This document shows, one piece after another, positions 33,801 through 45,183 of a stretch of DNA of 64,000 nucleotides (positions are counted from its first letter, which is position 1; every line of letters begins with the position of its first letter). The stretch lies in the NCBI GenBank assembly GCA_029378245.1, contig JARKIF010000044.1:1-64000 (forward strand). Direction: 5' to 3'. A program made the position numbers and the translations under genes. The notes beneath the pieces were generated by a model. That model saw only the letters and a list, made by a program, of their open reading frames with translations, searched no databases and was not told the origin of the DNA. The DNA comes from Roridomyces roridus (lineage: Eukaryota; Basidiomycota; Agaricomycetes; Agaricales; Mycenaceae).

Positions 33801-35189
33801 ATGGACTCTGAGATCCTCAACACGGTTCAGTTCATGAAATATTTCAGCGGTGCGCTGTTCCTTTACCTTTCATCAAGCGACAGTGGACAGAACGCCATTT
33901 CTCGCAGCCGTCGGTCTCGTTGCGATGGTGTACGACCACATCCTGACGGTCCCCGACGAAATCAAGGTGGTGTGGGGCAACAAGAACGTGTCCCGCCTGT
34001 CCAAAATCGCGTTCGCGGTGAACCGGTACATGACAGAAGGCATCATCGCGTACACGGTCTACGGTAAGTCACTACAGCCTCACTTTCAATCAACTAACTG
34101 AACAGAGCTCAAGTCTTCAGTGGATCGGCTCAAGGGCTCGATGATGCCGTGAGTCCCTTTCAATCATCCTCTGGATTGCGTTCTCACAAAATAACGTACA
34201 AGGCGTGAGCACTCCGAAACACTGCTTCGACAACATACTCAACCCCACAAAGATGCAGTACCTTTCTCTGGATTTTCGGCGCCTCCGCAATCGTCGTTGG
34301 GGCCATCTCACAGGGTATGCAATCCCCATCTACCTCGTCTGCCACTGACCCTCAAAAAGCCATCGTCGTCCTCCGCATATACCATCTATGGGACGACAGA
34401 ACCCGCGTCGCAAACGCGCTGATATACACCTTTATCGCCTGCATAACAAGCACGGTAATAATCGGGTGTATGGTTGAGCTGCAATTACAACGTGCGTCAC
34501 GGTATATATTCTCGTTTTTTCTCCTCAATTGAATCCCACCAGCGAAATTCTCTGCCGCGCTTAGAACCTGCGTGATCACCGTCAAACCCAAGATACTCCC
34601 CGTGTTATTTGGCGTGCAGGTTCGTATTTATTCCAATTTGATTCATACATACATACCTGACTCAACGCCAAACTAACAGTCCTTCTTCGACATTCTGGTC
34701 ATCTCCATCGCAGTCTACAATGCGCTGGAAAACCCGCGGCGGAATCACCTCGAGTTGATATCGTCTTTGCAGAAAGACGGGTTGACGTTCCTCTTGGTAC
34801 GTCTCTTCCTAAAAATATTTTTCCGAATATTCCATGTTGAACGAACGCAGGTCCTCTTCGCCCTCCGCGCTGCGTATCTCATCAGCTCCGTAGTCGGAAA
34901 TGTACGTATTTGTCTCCATTCTTTGCTGCTGTCGTCTGATACGCATCCAGGCAGGCCAATGCTTCGTCATCGTCGCGTACGTTTCAACATCTATCTCCCA
35001 CCCCCATATCCTCATAACGCCACCTCGCATAGAACGTGCTGGGCATTCTCAGCCATTCTCAGTCTCCGACTAAACCTCCGACTCGATGGCCTCGTCCTCC
35101 AACGCGATACCAGCCAGGTGTTCGAAATCCAATGGGATTCATCTGGCAGATCTGACTTGGACTCTGTTTGGGAGGATGTCAAATTTTAA
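33801..35189 (+). CDS. DUF6533-type multipass membrane protein
   Basis: join(33801..33849, 33908..34063, 34106..34148, 34259..34314, 34360..34491, 34543..34619, 34680..34796, 34851..34901, 34951..34976, 35033..35189), 287 aa. Family of unknown function, widely expanded in mushrooms. The N-terminal hallmark is AVGLVAMVYDHILTVPDEIK followed by VVWGNK, with SRLSKIAFAVNRY. About six or seven hydrophobic segments follow, such as FLWIFGASAIVVGAIS, ANALIYTFIACITSTVIIGC, FFDILVISIAVYNALEN and TFLLVLFALRAAYLISSVVG. The C-terminus is hydrophilic and acidic (DLDSVWEDVKF). Intron 1 (33850-33907) was chosen because the shorter alternatives would be under 45 nt. Intron 3 (110 nt) is longer than its neighbours and could hide a small exon. 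A receptor- or transporter-like role is possible but unproven. Confidence 0.75.
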
Positions 35190-35369
35190 CTTGAGGTACT
35201 TGGTAGAGGAGTCGAATTCGAGGAGAGGAAGGAGCACCGCATGGAAGACGGGCTTGTTCTGCTCTTAATACATACATTGTTGTAATTTTCTGCCAACGCG
35301 AGAACAAGGCGGCCCCGTGACCGTGTTTTGTTTGTACCGGCCCCGGCTTCCTTGAACCGAACCGCGACT

Positions 35370-36530
35370 ATGGCACCTCTCGGGAAAGCTACCAGCGTCG
35401 AACTCGACAAATCTTCAAACTCTACCGATGGATTCAAGGTATTTCGGGGCAATGTCGATCCAGAGTGGTGTGTCGGAGAGTAAGTCCTTCCCATTCTCTA
35501 CCCACTGTGAGCTGAGATGTTCATAGCGTCCCGAATGGAGGTCTAGTCGCTTCCAAATGCTGGCGGGCATGAACTTATATACTATGGGCAGGATACGTGC
35601 TAGCTCTGGCCCTTCAAGCCTGCATTCAATACCAGGAAAGCACGACGCACCCCGACCCTATTCACGTTACGGGCCACTATCTCCAAGCCACGTCCCTCGG
35701 ACCTTTCGAGGTTCGCGTACGGACCTTGAAACGCGGTCGAGGTTTCACGAATGTGCTCGCGGATCTAGTCCAACAGGTAAACTTCTAGCCTCCAACCATA
35801 TTCCTCCGTTAACCTGTACCTGAAGAATCGGACGAGGATTACAACTCACATGATATTCGGCTCGCTCGAGCCCCAGCCCGACTCGTTCTCCTTGTCCCCG
35901 CCCTCAGTCTACGCCCGACGTCACCCGCTCCACGTCCACCCTTCAAACGCAGTATTGACGCGCATGGCTCGTCCATGGAAGTTCTCGCACCACATCAAAT
36001 GGGCTGGTGATCCCCACCTACGCGCACAGAACCTCCCAGACCACCCGTCGTGGAAGAGCGTCAATGCCGACTCGATCGGCGGCCGGGGTCTCCTCTGGGG
36101 CGCATGGGTCAAGCTGCAGGGTGAAGGCGAGCGCGTGACCCCTGCCTCCATCGCGTTTCTCGCAGACATCTTCATCAACCTACCCGGTCTCCTCCCGAGG
36201 AACGAGCGCAATGGGCTCGTCCCTTCAGAGACATGGTTCCCCACCATGACTCTGATCCTCGAATTCAAGGCCCGGATACCCCCAGCCTCCGAAAGGCACT
36301 CTGCTAGTACCATAGGCCTTTATGCGACGGGCACTTTCATGGGCGAGCCCCAAGGGCGGCACGACTCGTACCTTGAAGTATGGACGGCGCCCTCTGAGCT
36401 GGGGCACGGGGTGGAAACCAAGGGTTGGCGAGAGCAGCAGTTTTGTCTGGCAACAGCGACGCAGATGGCTCTGTCGCTGCCGATGACGGTGAACGCCAGC
36501 AGAGCAAAATACAATTCATCCAAGCTCTGA
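35370..36530 (+). CDS. Thioesterase-like (double hotdog) superfamily protein
   Basis: join(35370..35479, 35527..35540, 35592..35776, 35826..36530), 337 aa. Resembles TesB/acyl-CoA thioesterase II-like double-hotdog proteins, which cleave acyl-CoA to free acid and CoA. N-terminal hotdog: DGFKVFRGNVDPEWCVG, then VPNGGYVLALALQACIQY, a glycine motif and helix typical of the family. HPDPIHVTGHYLQATSLGPF and EVRVRTLKRGRGFTNVLADL follow. The C-terminal half has WGAWVKLQGEGERVTPASIA, FLADIFINLPG and LILEFKARIPP. A 14-nt exon (DVPNG) is required to obtain VPNGGYVLALAL; its neighbours are ordinary GT-AG introns. No targeting signal is evident. Its 3' end converges on the SNF5 gene about 100 bp away. 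Confidence 0.8.
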
Positions 36531-36633
36531 GTAGCTTCTGTACGATTATCTATTACATCTGGTCTATGTAAATGGCCAGAATTGGCAAAAAACTAGCAAT
36601 ACAAACGATGCAGCATCCCTACAGTCAGCAGCA

Positions 36634-38240
36634 CTAGAACCTCCTCCGCCTCGAGCTCTGAAACTTTGACGTCTCTCTCCTTAACCGTCTGCTCGCCCGC
36701 TCCCTCTCAATCTCCCTCCTCTCAACCTCCTCCGCACTAAGCAGCTCAAATCGCGTGCGGAACTCATCCGCCTCCTGCCAATCCCGCCACACGCTCTCAA
36801 GCGGTTTAGGTCCCCCACGCCCGCGCACGGATGTCAGCCCCAGACCCGTGCGATCTCGCATGCTCCCGACACCGTCAACGACACCCCATTCGACCGCATC
36901 CTTCTTGTGCTTGATGAGCTCCTCGTGGACAGCGTGTGCAACAAGAGGCACAGCTTCACCCGCCAGCCCGAGTTCCGCACAGAGCGTGCTGGCAAAGGCT
37001 TCGGGCGTGAGTGGCGAGAGGAGGTCCCACTCGATGTGGTCAAGGAGGTGGTGGGTAGCAATTTGGACGTCGATCTAGAGTAATGTTTAACGTCGAGAAT
37101 TGACTGGAAAGGGAAGGACATACGCTAAGGATCACGCGACACTCGGCAACTTCGTCCCCCACCTCGTCCATGCCGTCGTTGGTAATCTCCAGCCGCGCAA
37201 TAGTCTCGTGTTCCTCCAGCTGCGCACGAATCTGATTCGTCACTGTCTCCACCCACATCTCTGGCAGGTCGAGGTCCGTGCAGAAGATTTTCGCAAAGAT
37301 CTCGGGGCGAATCATCTCGTCGTTGAGATTCCAGACAAAACAATCGCGGATCCGGTGCGTCTCGGTCTCAAACTCGACGCGGATGGGTACGAGGGCGGCT
37401 GGGCGGGTGGCTTCGCGGTCTACGACATCTTGTGAGCTTGAAAAGCGAGCTTAATATATGACAGGACGTAACATATAGGACAGAAACGTACGAGTACACA
37501 TGCACAGTAGGTGTTACCTGGGTAGGAGTTCCATTTTGGGCAGTAGGTGGTCCTCCTACCCACTTGCTGGTGATAAATCGTCGAGGCGGGGCCATGCCTA
37601 GGTAGCTCTGATCCAGCTCAGCTTTTTCTGGCTTGAGCGGTGGAGGCGCTGCGGCTGGCTGGACGGTCGTCACCCCGGTATTAGAGTTGAAGACGGACAT
37701 GCCCGGCGCCAATCGCGTCCGCCCTGTCCTTTGTTGGCGGGTCCCTCGGTTTTCGTGCGTAAAATCAGAGTCGTCAGAGTCAAGAGCACCTGCATCTGGA
37801 AGGTCGTCGCCGGATCCTGGGTCGGCGTAGTTGATAGCGCCTCCACGTCTTGCACGCGATGATGCTGCTGCCTGCGTGGAGGCGAAAATGGGCTGCATGA
37901 GGAGCGTGACTCCGGTGCGAAGTCGGGAGGGATAGGTCGAGAGGTAGCCCTGCGTGGTCACTGGGATGGGATTCGGAGGAGGGTACTGTGGCCCCTGGGG
38001 GTTGTAGTTGGGTACAATTGCCGGAGGAGCGTAGACTGGCTGCTGCTGCTGTACTGGAGTTGCTGCATTTCGCGTGCTACGTGCACGTGTGGTCCGTGGA
38101 CCCGACGCAGGTGTCCGGACAGACCCAGCGTTGTTCATGGACCAGTTCATGAGATTTTTCTGGTACGGTGTCGCGGCCGCTACTTGGAGCTGGCTCATGT
38201 GCTGCTTGAGCTTCTGGTCGGACATGTCCTGCAGCGACAT
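36634..38240 (-). CDS. snf5: SNF5/SMARCB1-family chromatin remodelling subunit (Snf5/Sfh1)
   Basis: Complement join(36634..37074, 37124..37436, 37492..38240), 500 aa. Core subunit of SWI/SNF- or RSC-type remodellers in the nucleus. The N-terminal 240 residues are disordered and rich in Gln/Pro/Ser with an acidic patch (ADPGSGDDLPDAGALDSDDS) and YLGMAPPRRFITSKW. The SNF5 repeats follow: RPAALVPIRVEFETETHRIR with DCFVWNLNDEMIRPEIFAKI for repeat 1, and IDVQIATHHLLDHIEWDLLS with FASTLCAELGL for repeat 2. The C-terminus is basic and arginine-rich. Intron 1 was placed at GTACGT..TTCAAG (55 nt), because the GTAACA donor just upstream breaks the frame. Length fits Sfh1-like fungal proteins; Snf5 versus Sfh1 cannot be settled here. 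Confidence 0.88.
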
Positions 38241-38545
38241 GGTGGAATAGGCGCTTTCAGCGTCTGGTATAGGGCGTTAATCGTTGTTCGTGAAGGAAGC
38301 GAGCCTTGACACACGAAGAAAATGCAGCTAAGCTAACGGAGCCAACGCGGCCTTTTTCGTGCGACGTCGCGTGTGGGACGTGGAACTATTCGAACGGGCC
38401 GCAGGGGCTTTGTGGGACGCGACTAGAGTCGTGAGGGTTGCAGACGGCGCGCCAAGCGAGTTTGGGAAGAGGAGAGGAGGCGTGTTTGTATCGCGATCAC
38501 TTTTTCGTTTTCACCTCTACGAACTCGGAAGGCCTCCCTTCTACG
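38241..38545. promoter_or_regulatory. Divergent promoter region of snf5 and TRM61
   Basis: 305 bp between two divergent start codons. No TATA box is obvious. It contains CGTGCGACGTCGCGTG (38358-38373), with a CRE-like GACGTC core. Confidence 0.4.
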
Positions 38546-40077
38546 ATGTGGTCCACGGCTCGAGAAATCGCGGCCGGTGACACGGTCATCGTATGGCTTG
38601 CAAGTCCATTCCCGACTTCCTCCATCTTGCACCAAGTAATCCCCGGCGCAGACTCGCGATTTTATCCAGCCTCTCGTGGTCACCCCTGGCAAGGACTTTA
38701 ACAGCAAATACGGAAACTACCGTCACTCGGATTTCATTGGAATGCCCTTTGGCTCCAAGGTTGGGTCTCGTTCCGGCAAGGGGTTCATCCACCTCCTCCG
38801 ACCGACACCAGAGCTCTGGACCATGGCGCTTCCCCACCGGACCCAGATTCTGTACATTGCGGACATATCTTTCATCATCTCATACTTGGATATCCGTCGA
38901 GGTAGTCGGGTAATCGAAGCTGGTATGTCTCAGGCGGTGTTATTGGCAATGCAGGCTCAATGTTTGCCAGGGACGGGCTCGGGATCCTTCTCTCACTCTG
39001 TGGCCCGGTCTATAGGTCCTACGGGCCATTTATGGTCGTACGAGTTTCACGAAGCTCGCGCCCAAAAGGCCAGGTCAAGCGACCTTGATACCTACCCCGA
39101 ATTTCTGTCGCTGATATCGCTACAGGGATGAATTCACGCAACACAAGATGTCGGATTTCGTTACCCTGACACACCAGAACGTATGCAAAGACGGCTTCAA
39201 TCTCACGGATGCCGCAGATTCAGGTGTGTATGTCCCTTGCTCTCGATGCTACGTCAACTTCTGACCCTTCAAATAGTATTCCTTGATCTGCCTGCTCCCT
39301 GGGATGCTGTCGAGCACGCCAAGCAGGCTCTGCGGGTACTTCTCTGCCGCTCCAGCTTGGCCGTGTACTAACATCCTCGTAGAAAGACCGCACGACACGT
39401 ATATGCTGCTTCAGCCCTTGTATGGAACAAGTGCTGAGAACCGTCAGCGCTCTAAACGATGCAGGATTCATAGGTCTGTCATGCCACCCTTCTCGCCCCC
39501 TTATTCTAACTTGTTCAGATATCACCATGTACGAAACGTTAATACGACCCCACGACGTGGCGCAGGTGCCCGTCCTCCAGCCCATCTCGGACATGGAGGA
39601 GAAACTCAAAAAATCGGAAGAGATTCGCGAAATAAAACGCCTACGACAAATCGCTGCCAAGCAAAAGACCGACGAAAGCGCGCACGGGGAGAAGCGCAAA
39701 CGGGATGACGGGGATGACGAGCAGGAGGCGGAAGCCGTGGACGGCGAGGATGTGGGGAGCGGTAAAAAACTCAAAACCGAGGATGATGACGAGATGGCTG
39801 ATTCGACCCAATCTCGAGACGTCGTCAACGGTTCTTCTTCCTCTCGGGGGCCCGCGGTGGCTTTCGCGCCGCCTCTGCAGAAAATTAGTGTTTCCAAGGC
39901 TATCGTCGAAGTCCGTGGGCATACTTCGTACCTCACCTTTGCGACTCTCCTCCCGCCGATGCCTGGTGCGTCGCCGCCAGCATCGTCTGAGGATGTGGCG
40001 CCATTAGGTTCGCTCTCTCCCTTTCCTCGAGCGTACTCAGAAGGCTGATGGGCATTGTAGATTCTGTATCCACATAG
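38546..40077 (+). CDS. TRM61: tRNA (adenine-58-N1)-methyltransferase catalytic subunit Trm61 (Gcd14)
   Basis: join(38546..38599, 38652..38922, 38971..39073, 39126..39223, 39277..39335, 39383..39473, 39519..40007, 40061..40077), 375 aa. With Trm6 it makes m1A58 in tRNAs in the nucleus. N-terminal barrel: AREIAAGDTVIVWL and TRDFIQPLVVTPGKDFNSKY, then SDFIGMPFGSKVGS. SAM-binding motif I is [16 protein letters not shown], and VFLDLPAPWDAVEHAKQALR carries the motif IV region. The C-terminal part has a charged acidic/basic insert. Intron 1 is GC-AG (CTT|GCAAGT..GCGCAG), needed to join IVWL to TRDFIQP. The last intron (40008-40060) is supported by the duplicate at 52312. There the final 17-nt exon is identical while the intron has diverged. 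Confidence 0.88.
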
Positions 40078-40343
40078 CAATAATGTATCCCAAGTAGGCC
40101 TTGTATGATATCGTTGCTGTGGTCACTTTCAGGTCCGATCTGAGTATGCAAGAAGCCATTGCGAGCGGCAACCATGGCGTCTATTCATCCTTGCTTGCCC
40201 ATGGACGACCTCCTTACTCTGCTCAGGCTACAGCAACAATTCTGAATTCGTCATCAAGGTCGTAGCTACGCCATCAGTACCCCTACGGATTCTCAATCTC
40301 CAAAGCATCGACCGACCCGACACCAAGTTCGGCCGCGCACTAT

Positions 40344-42307
40344 CTACCTGCCCTTCCCGGGTTTCGGAATAGAGCTGCTGGCTTGAGCCGACGAGCTGCT
40401 CCCGCTTGCTCGTGAGCGCAACGTAGGACCGTCGGATGCTGTGCTAGATGTGCTGGCGACAGGCGGCTGTTGCACGACCTGCGTTGCAGCACGGCGAGCA
40501 CTCGGTTCACGGCGCAGGCGAGCCCTGTGTGGTAGTGAGTCTTTGCGTTCTCAAGAGCGGATATACTGACTGGTCAGATGGTGCTGGGGCGTTCGGGGGT
40601 TGCTGACTCTCTGTTTCAGCCCGTCCCCTACTCCTAGTCCGACGCGGGCCTTCCCTGTGTGGTGATGAGTCTCTGCGTGTCCATGCGAATTTGGAGCACT
40701 GACTGTGTAATAGCCGCCGCCATCTGCGCATCCGGGGCTCTGCTTTGTTGGGTCCCCCCTACGAACCGGGGGATCAGGGAAGTCTTGTCGGACCGCGGGT
40801 GGAACGCCGGAAGCAAGTTGTCATCAGTGAACTTCTGGTCAATGTCGAATGTGGTATCCTCTGCAAGATTTTGCTTGGCAGTGCGACGGCGAAGATTGTC
40901 CGCAGGGGCCTCGGGCTGGTCGTGATACTTGACTCCAACGGTGCCCCGGTGAAGATCAACTCTAGCCTCGTGCCCTGCCGGTTTTTCTGCAAATCGCTCG
41001 GGGTCGCGGTTGTAGACGTGCACCGTCTTGTCCTTGATGCTGTCTCGTAACTCCGTGAGGAAATCGTCCGCGAAATCCTCGTCATTCGCGATCCGGACAA
41101 AGTGGAACATCGTATAGAAGCCGGATTGAGAGGCTTGCTCTTCATCCTCACCTTCAGCAGGGAATGCTGGGATGCAGGGTGAAATGTATAACCGGTTCGG
41201 GGTCTTGGGGTCCAAGATGACGAAGAACGAGTAGGTGTGGCTCGAGCCTTGCCCGAAACAAAACTCTTTGTCGTACAGCTGAGTGAACAATTGGACCACT
41301 GGCTGGTCGAATACCCCCATGTCGTCGGATATTGAAGAGGGAGGGGAATAGTCAAATATGAATGCATGGTCTGTTCGACCGTCAATGATCTTCTCCAAGA
41401 CCTCAGGTTTGATCCCAAGCAGATCGGTTTCGAACCACTTGGTGATCGAGAAAGGTGTCTTCATCTCCGTGAGGGCTTTTCCAATCTGGACGTCCGAAAA
41501 CGACGATTGGCCTTCGCGTCTGTGGCCCGGTAACCCTTTGTGAGGGAATAGCCGACTTTCATCATCCTTCTCCTTTCCTTCCACGATATTGATCCCCTCG
41601 GCGACTGCATGAGCTTGAGTCACGCAGAAATGCCGCTCGACATCTGCTTCGTAGTAGATCTTTTTCCAACTATTCGCGAGGTATGCCCCGGCGGTCATGC
41701 ATAGGTTTTCTTCGTGGCTCAGCTCCACCTTCGCCAGATTCTCTCTCTTTTTCCTGCATTTGGCCAAGCGAGCAGCCATGTCAGGGACATAGGCAAGCTC
41801 TGTCAACCGGTGCTCTTGGCGAAGGACTTCAGTTTCCCGAGCATGTCTTTTGTGGACGCGGCCTGTAGCTTCGATGGGCCGCATGATATGGGGAGCGATG
41901 AAAAACTCGTGGAGAGTCTTTGCTGCGCTTAATTTTTGCGTGTCGAAGTCCGTTGAATCCTCCGCGTGCCAGACCAACATCTCGACTACTTCACGCGCCT
42001 CCTCCGTAGACGTGGACGCGAATGTTATGTCTGCGTCAGGAACATCGTCTGGCGGGACTTCGTCCAAGGCCGCAAGCTCATGAGTCCCAGGAATCGAATC
42101 CCCATCGACGTCGACCGCAGGCCTTGAAGGCGTCTGGAGGCAATTGCCAAGGGCCCGTAGCCTTTCCGCGTGGCTGGAGCCGTCCCAGAGCTGAGGTGAT
42201 GGGAAGGAGTCGTGCAAAAGGAGCTCTGGATTGGATTGTAAAAGCTGGTCAAGATGCAGCAGAAACTGCTGGGCCAGCTTGAGGCGAACGTCGGATCGAG
42301 AGGACAT
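40344..42307 (-). CDS. Family A1: PD-(D/E)XK-nuclease-like protein, intact
   Basis: Complement join(40344..40524, 40571..40654, 40704..42307), 622 aa. Family not recognised by name. Residues 1-60 are helical (SDVRLKLAQQFLLHLDQLLQ); residues 95-125 (TEEAREVVEMLVWHAEDSTD) are strongly conserved among copies. A restriction-fold-like signature lies at 232-285: HAVAEGINIVE, then SDVQIGKALTEMKTPFSI with Asp272, Glu281 and Lys283. These residues are kept in all copies that reach this far. After it come VVQLFTQLYDKEF and YSFFVILDP. The C-terminus is basic and Ser-rich. The last two introns (40655-40703 and 40525-40570) resemble each other (GTCAGT..CACACAG) and are conserved in copy A2. Divergent from family B1 across 160 bp. 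The nuclease fold is inferred from the D..ExK pattern only. Confidence 0.7.
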
Positions 42308-42467
42308 GGGTAATATCGGACAACCGGGCGACCGCCGATACGAAATCCGATTCGAGAACAAAGGACATTCGAAAACAATAGGCCTGCGGTAGTAGCCAAT
42401 CAGGGATTCGCGAGACGTCATCATCAACCGGGGTCACGCGCCGCCACACAACTCGCTTTTGACCGCC
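42308..42467. promoter_or_regulatory. Conserved bidirectional promoter, pair 1 (A1/B1)
   Basis: 160 bp between the two start codons. Holds GAACAAAGGACAT (about 42356-42368), the CCAAT box AGCCAATC (about 42395) and GAGACGTCAT (about 42412). The same three elements in the same order occur in pairs 2, 3 and 4. Confidence 0.65.
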
Positions 42468-43709
42468 ATGTCCACTCCTCCCGACTGCGTTCGCCTTCGT
42501 TTCGAGGGCGCAAGCCGCACTTTCAATATACACAAATGGTCCATCCCTGGCCACGACCTCCTCTTCGAACCCCTCCCTTTGGACACTCGTTTGTGTATCC
42601 CACAAAGGAAAGGCCTCTACACAAACCGACCAGTCGATAAACGTTCCCGAGAAGTCGACCTGGCCGAGGCAGTATCATGGGGCCTGGATGACGAGGCGCA
42701 TGTAATCTATGCGTGCGCTTCTCGTCACTACTGCGTCCGATTCATCTTCCACGCGGAGCGTGTTCTTCGAGCCCCAGGATCGCAGTCACTTCAGGCCTAC
42801 AGGAGACTTGTCAGGGACGCACAGTTTCACTCGACGCATCTCCAAAACTCCAAGATTAAAGGCTTCCTCGTCCCTGTGCATTATGGGATGTGGGTCACGA
42901 ACACGGGCGATTGGGCGGGGAAGGTTATCATGAGTGTCACTCAATATTGCGGGATGCACTGGAACGAGTTGCAGTACTCGAGGATGGGTACCCAAGCTAA
43001 CAGGTGTGTTTCCTCCATCCTTCCGGTGGGATCCATGTTGATCCATGCGCAGAGAGCTTGTCGGTCGTGCATTCGAAAAGCTACATGATTGCGGCTTCGA
43101 GCACGGAAAAATGGATACAGACAGAGACTTTCGGCATGCGGTGATCGATATTTTCGAGCCCGGGCTGACCCCGCAAGAAATGAAGGACGGTGAAGCCCGC
43201 TGCTACATCGTCGACTTCTCCGAGGCCACAGCCAACCACCAATGTGCCCGCAGGCTGCCCGTTCTCCCACTGGATAAGCACCCGGCCCAATTTGGATGCA
43301 GGGAACTCGTGGATGTCGCTTTTTCACTTGATTTCTTCAACCGGCGGAACATTGAACGTATGTCTATCTGCCCATGGCTCCCTTCTCCCTGTTCATACAT
43401 TTCCTTTCAGAACCTGTTACTGCACAAGCTCTGGCGTGGCATGACCAATACATCTCCGACCATCCCGACGTTCCCAATCAGTATGTCCTGATGGAGCAAC
43501 GAGCGCAGTTCTTTTCAGAGTACCGCACACTGTATCCGGCACTGGCTCTGGTGCACGACCCAGAGGGCAGGATAGACATTCGGATGTCTTCAGAGTCTGA
43601 CGATGAAACGGCGGTCGACAGTGACCGGACGAACTCTGCGAGTCCGGAGACGGTGGCAGGCGGTCTCAAGCAGTTGACGCTGGACGATCCAGACCCCATA
43701 GGCGTCTAG
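42468..43709 (+). CDS. Family B1: degenerate protein-kinase-like protein, intact
   Basis: join(42468..43003, 43053..43357, 43411..43709), 379 aa. Not recognised by name, but the layout is that of a divergent kinase fold. There is a helix with YRRLVRDAQFHSTHLQ, then KIKGFLVPVHYGMWVTNTG (plausible hinge side). Next is a helix ending LVGRAFEKLHDCGFEHGKM at the position of a catalytic loop HGD, and CYIVDFSEATANHQC at the position of DFG. The catalytic Asp is Lys198 here, and the Asn of the loop is also absent, so activity is doubtful. The C-terminus is acidic and very conserved (SASPETVAGGLKQLTLDDPD). The two introns recur at identical positions in all B copies. Divergent from A1. Confidence 0.72.
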
Positions 43710-44441
43710 TTTCCTGTATGCGGCCGTCTTCTCATTCTGTGCCTCGCTCTCATGGATGCTCTCTTTTCACAGGACTTACATTCCTTTGCTGTCCGTATTT
43801 GCTGTCCTTTCATTGTGTACCACCGCCAATATACGATCTGCTACCCATTCATTGCATGCCTCACTCTGTGTGAGGGAAGCCCCGCTCTCCGTTTTGCCCC
43901 TTTGCGTCGCCTGACCGGTGGGTATCTCCTCCCTTGCTGTAGGGTCCCCAACGACTCTTTTCGCCAGTGCCCCTTGGCTCAAGACATGGGCCGTGGCACC
44001 AGCAAGAATACTTCCCGCACGCCATTCTCTGCCCGTTGGACGAGTGGCAAGACAAGTCATATCGGGAGTCTTCTACGAGCGAGAGGCCATCTCGACCGAT
44101 TTCCGTATTCGGCGTTTCTGGTCAGTGGCCACCGGCTGAGTCTTCCTGGAGGAAGGTATACAGAGGCTGATTGTTTGCAGGTTTTCGCGAATCCATATGG
44201 CTTCGTGGACTTGCGCGTTAAGAATCCAGCCCGTGAGAGGAGGGGCAGGGCCGAGCGGCCAGACGACAAGGACCAGTAGCCCGGTGGCAACGTGGGTGAG
44301 GCACAGGAGCGGGATAATGAGATCGTAGTCGAATACGCGCCGTCTATGGCCTTGTTTATTCGCGCAAAGGGAGTGCAAAACGCGTACTTGAAGGGACCGT
44401 GACACCATCACATGATCAAACGCGTCTTGTCTTGAACCATC
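43710..44441. other. 3' flank of B1 and relic upstream of B5, duplicated at 59163-59876
   Basis: Nearly identical to 59163-59876. The last 150 bp contain a degraded minus-strand piece matching the middle of the B7 gene (ACGCGCCGTCT..GCCTTGT.TATTCGCG). That suggests an ancestral head-to-head B/B pair of which only one partner survives. Open frames on either strand here do not look like genes. Confidence 0.5.
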
Positions 44442-45183
44442 ATGTCCACTCCCGACTCTATTCACATTCGTTTCGAAGGCGCAGGAAACGAAGGCACAGG
44501 CCGCACATTCAGCATACACAAATGGCCAATCGCTGGTCACGACAACTTTGACCCACTCCCTCGGGGTACTCGCTTGTGCATCTCACAAAAGAGGGGCCTC
44601 TTTACAAACCAATCGATTGATAGACGCTCCGTAAAAGTCGACATTTCCGAAGCGCTATCCTGGGGTCTGAACGACGAGGCGCATGTCATCTATGCCTGCA
44701 CCTCCCGCCACTACTGCGTGCGATTTATCTTCCACGCGGAGCGTGTGCTTAGAAACCCAGAATCGCAGTCACTTCAAGCCTACAAGAGGCTTGTCCGGGA
44801 CGCGCAATTTCACTCCACTCATCTGCAAAGCTCCGATATCAAAGGCGTCCTTGTTCCTGTACACTATGGGATGTGGATGACGAACACGGGGGATTGGGGC
44901 GGGAAGGTGATCATGAGTATCACTCAATATTGCGGAACGCATTGGAACGAGCTGCAATACTCGAGGATGAATACTCAAGCCAACAGGTGTGTGACCTTCC
45001 TCCCGCCGTGTCTTTCATGTTAATCGTGCACAGGGAGCTTGTCGGCCGCGCATTCGAAACGCTGCACGATTGCGACTTCGAGCACGGTAAAATGATCACG
45101 GGCAGAGACTTCCGACATGCAGTGATCGACATTTTTGAGCCTGGGCTGACCCTGCAAGACTTGAAGACCGGTCAAGCTTGCTG

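Noticed and set aside
33850..33883. Shorter alternatives for intron 1 of the DUF6533 gene
   Set aside because: Acceptors at 33877 or 33883 would give introns of 28 or 34 nt, below any intron length seen here; the acceptor at 33907 gives 58 nt and keeps the domain.
38600..38651. TRM61 intron 1 read as coding sequence (ASPFPTSSIL..)
   Set aside because: Retaining it gives 52 nt out of frame with the conserved TRDFIQPLVV block; a GC-AG intron fits the family.
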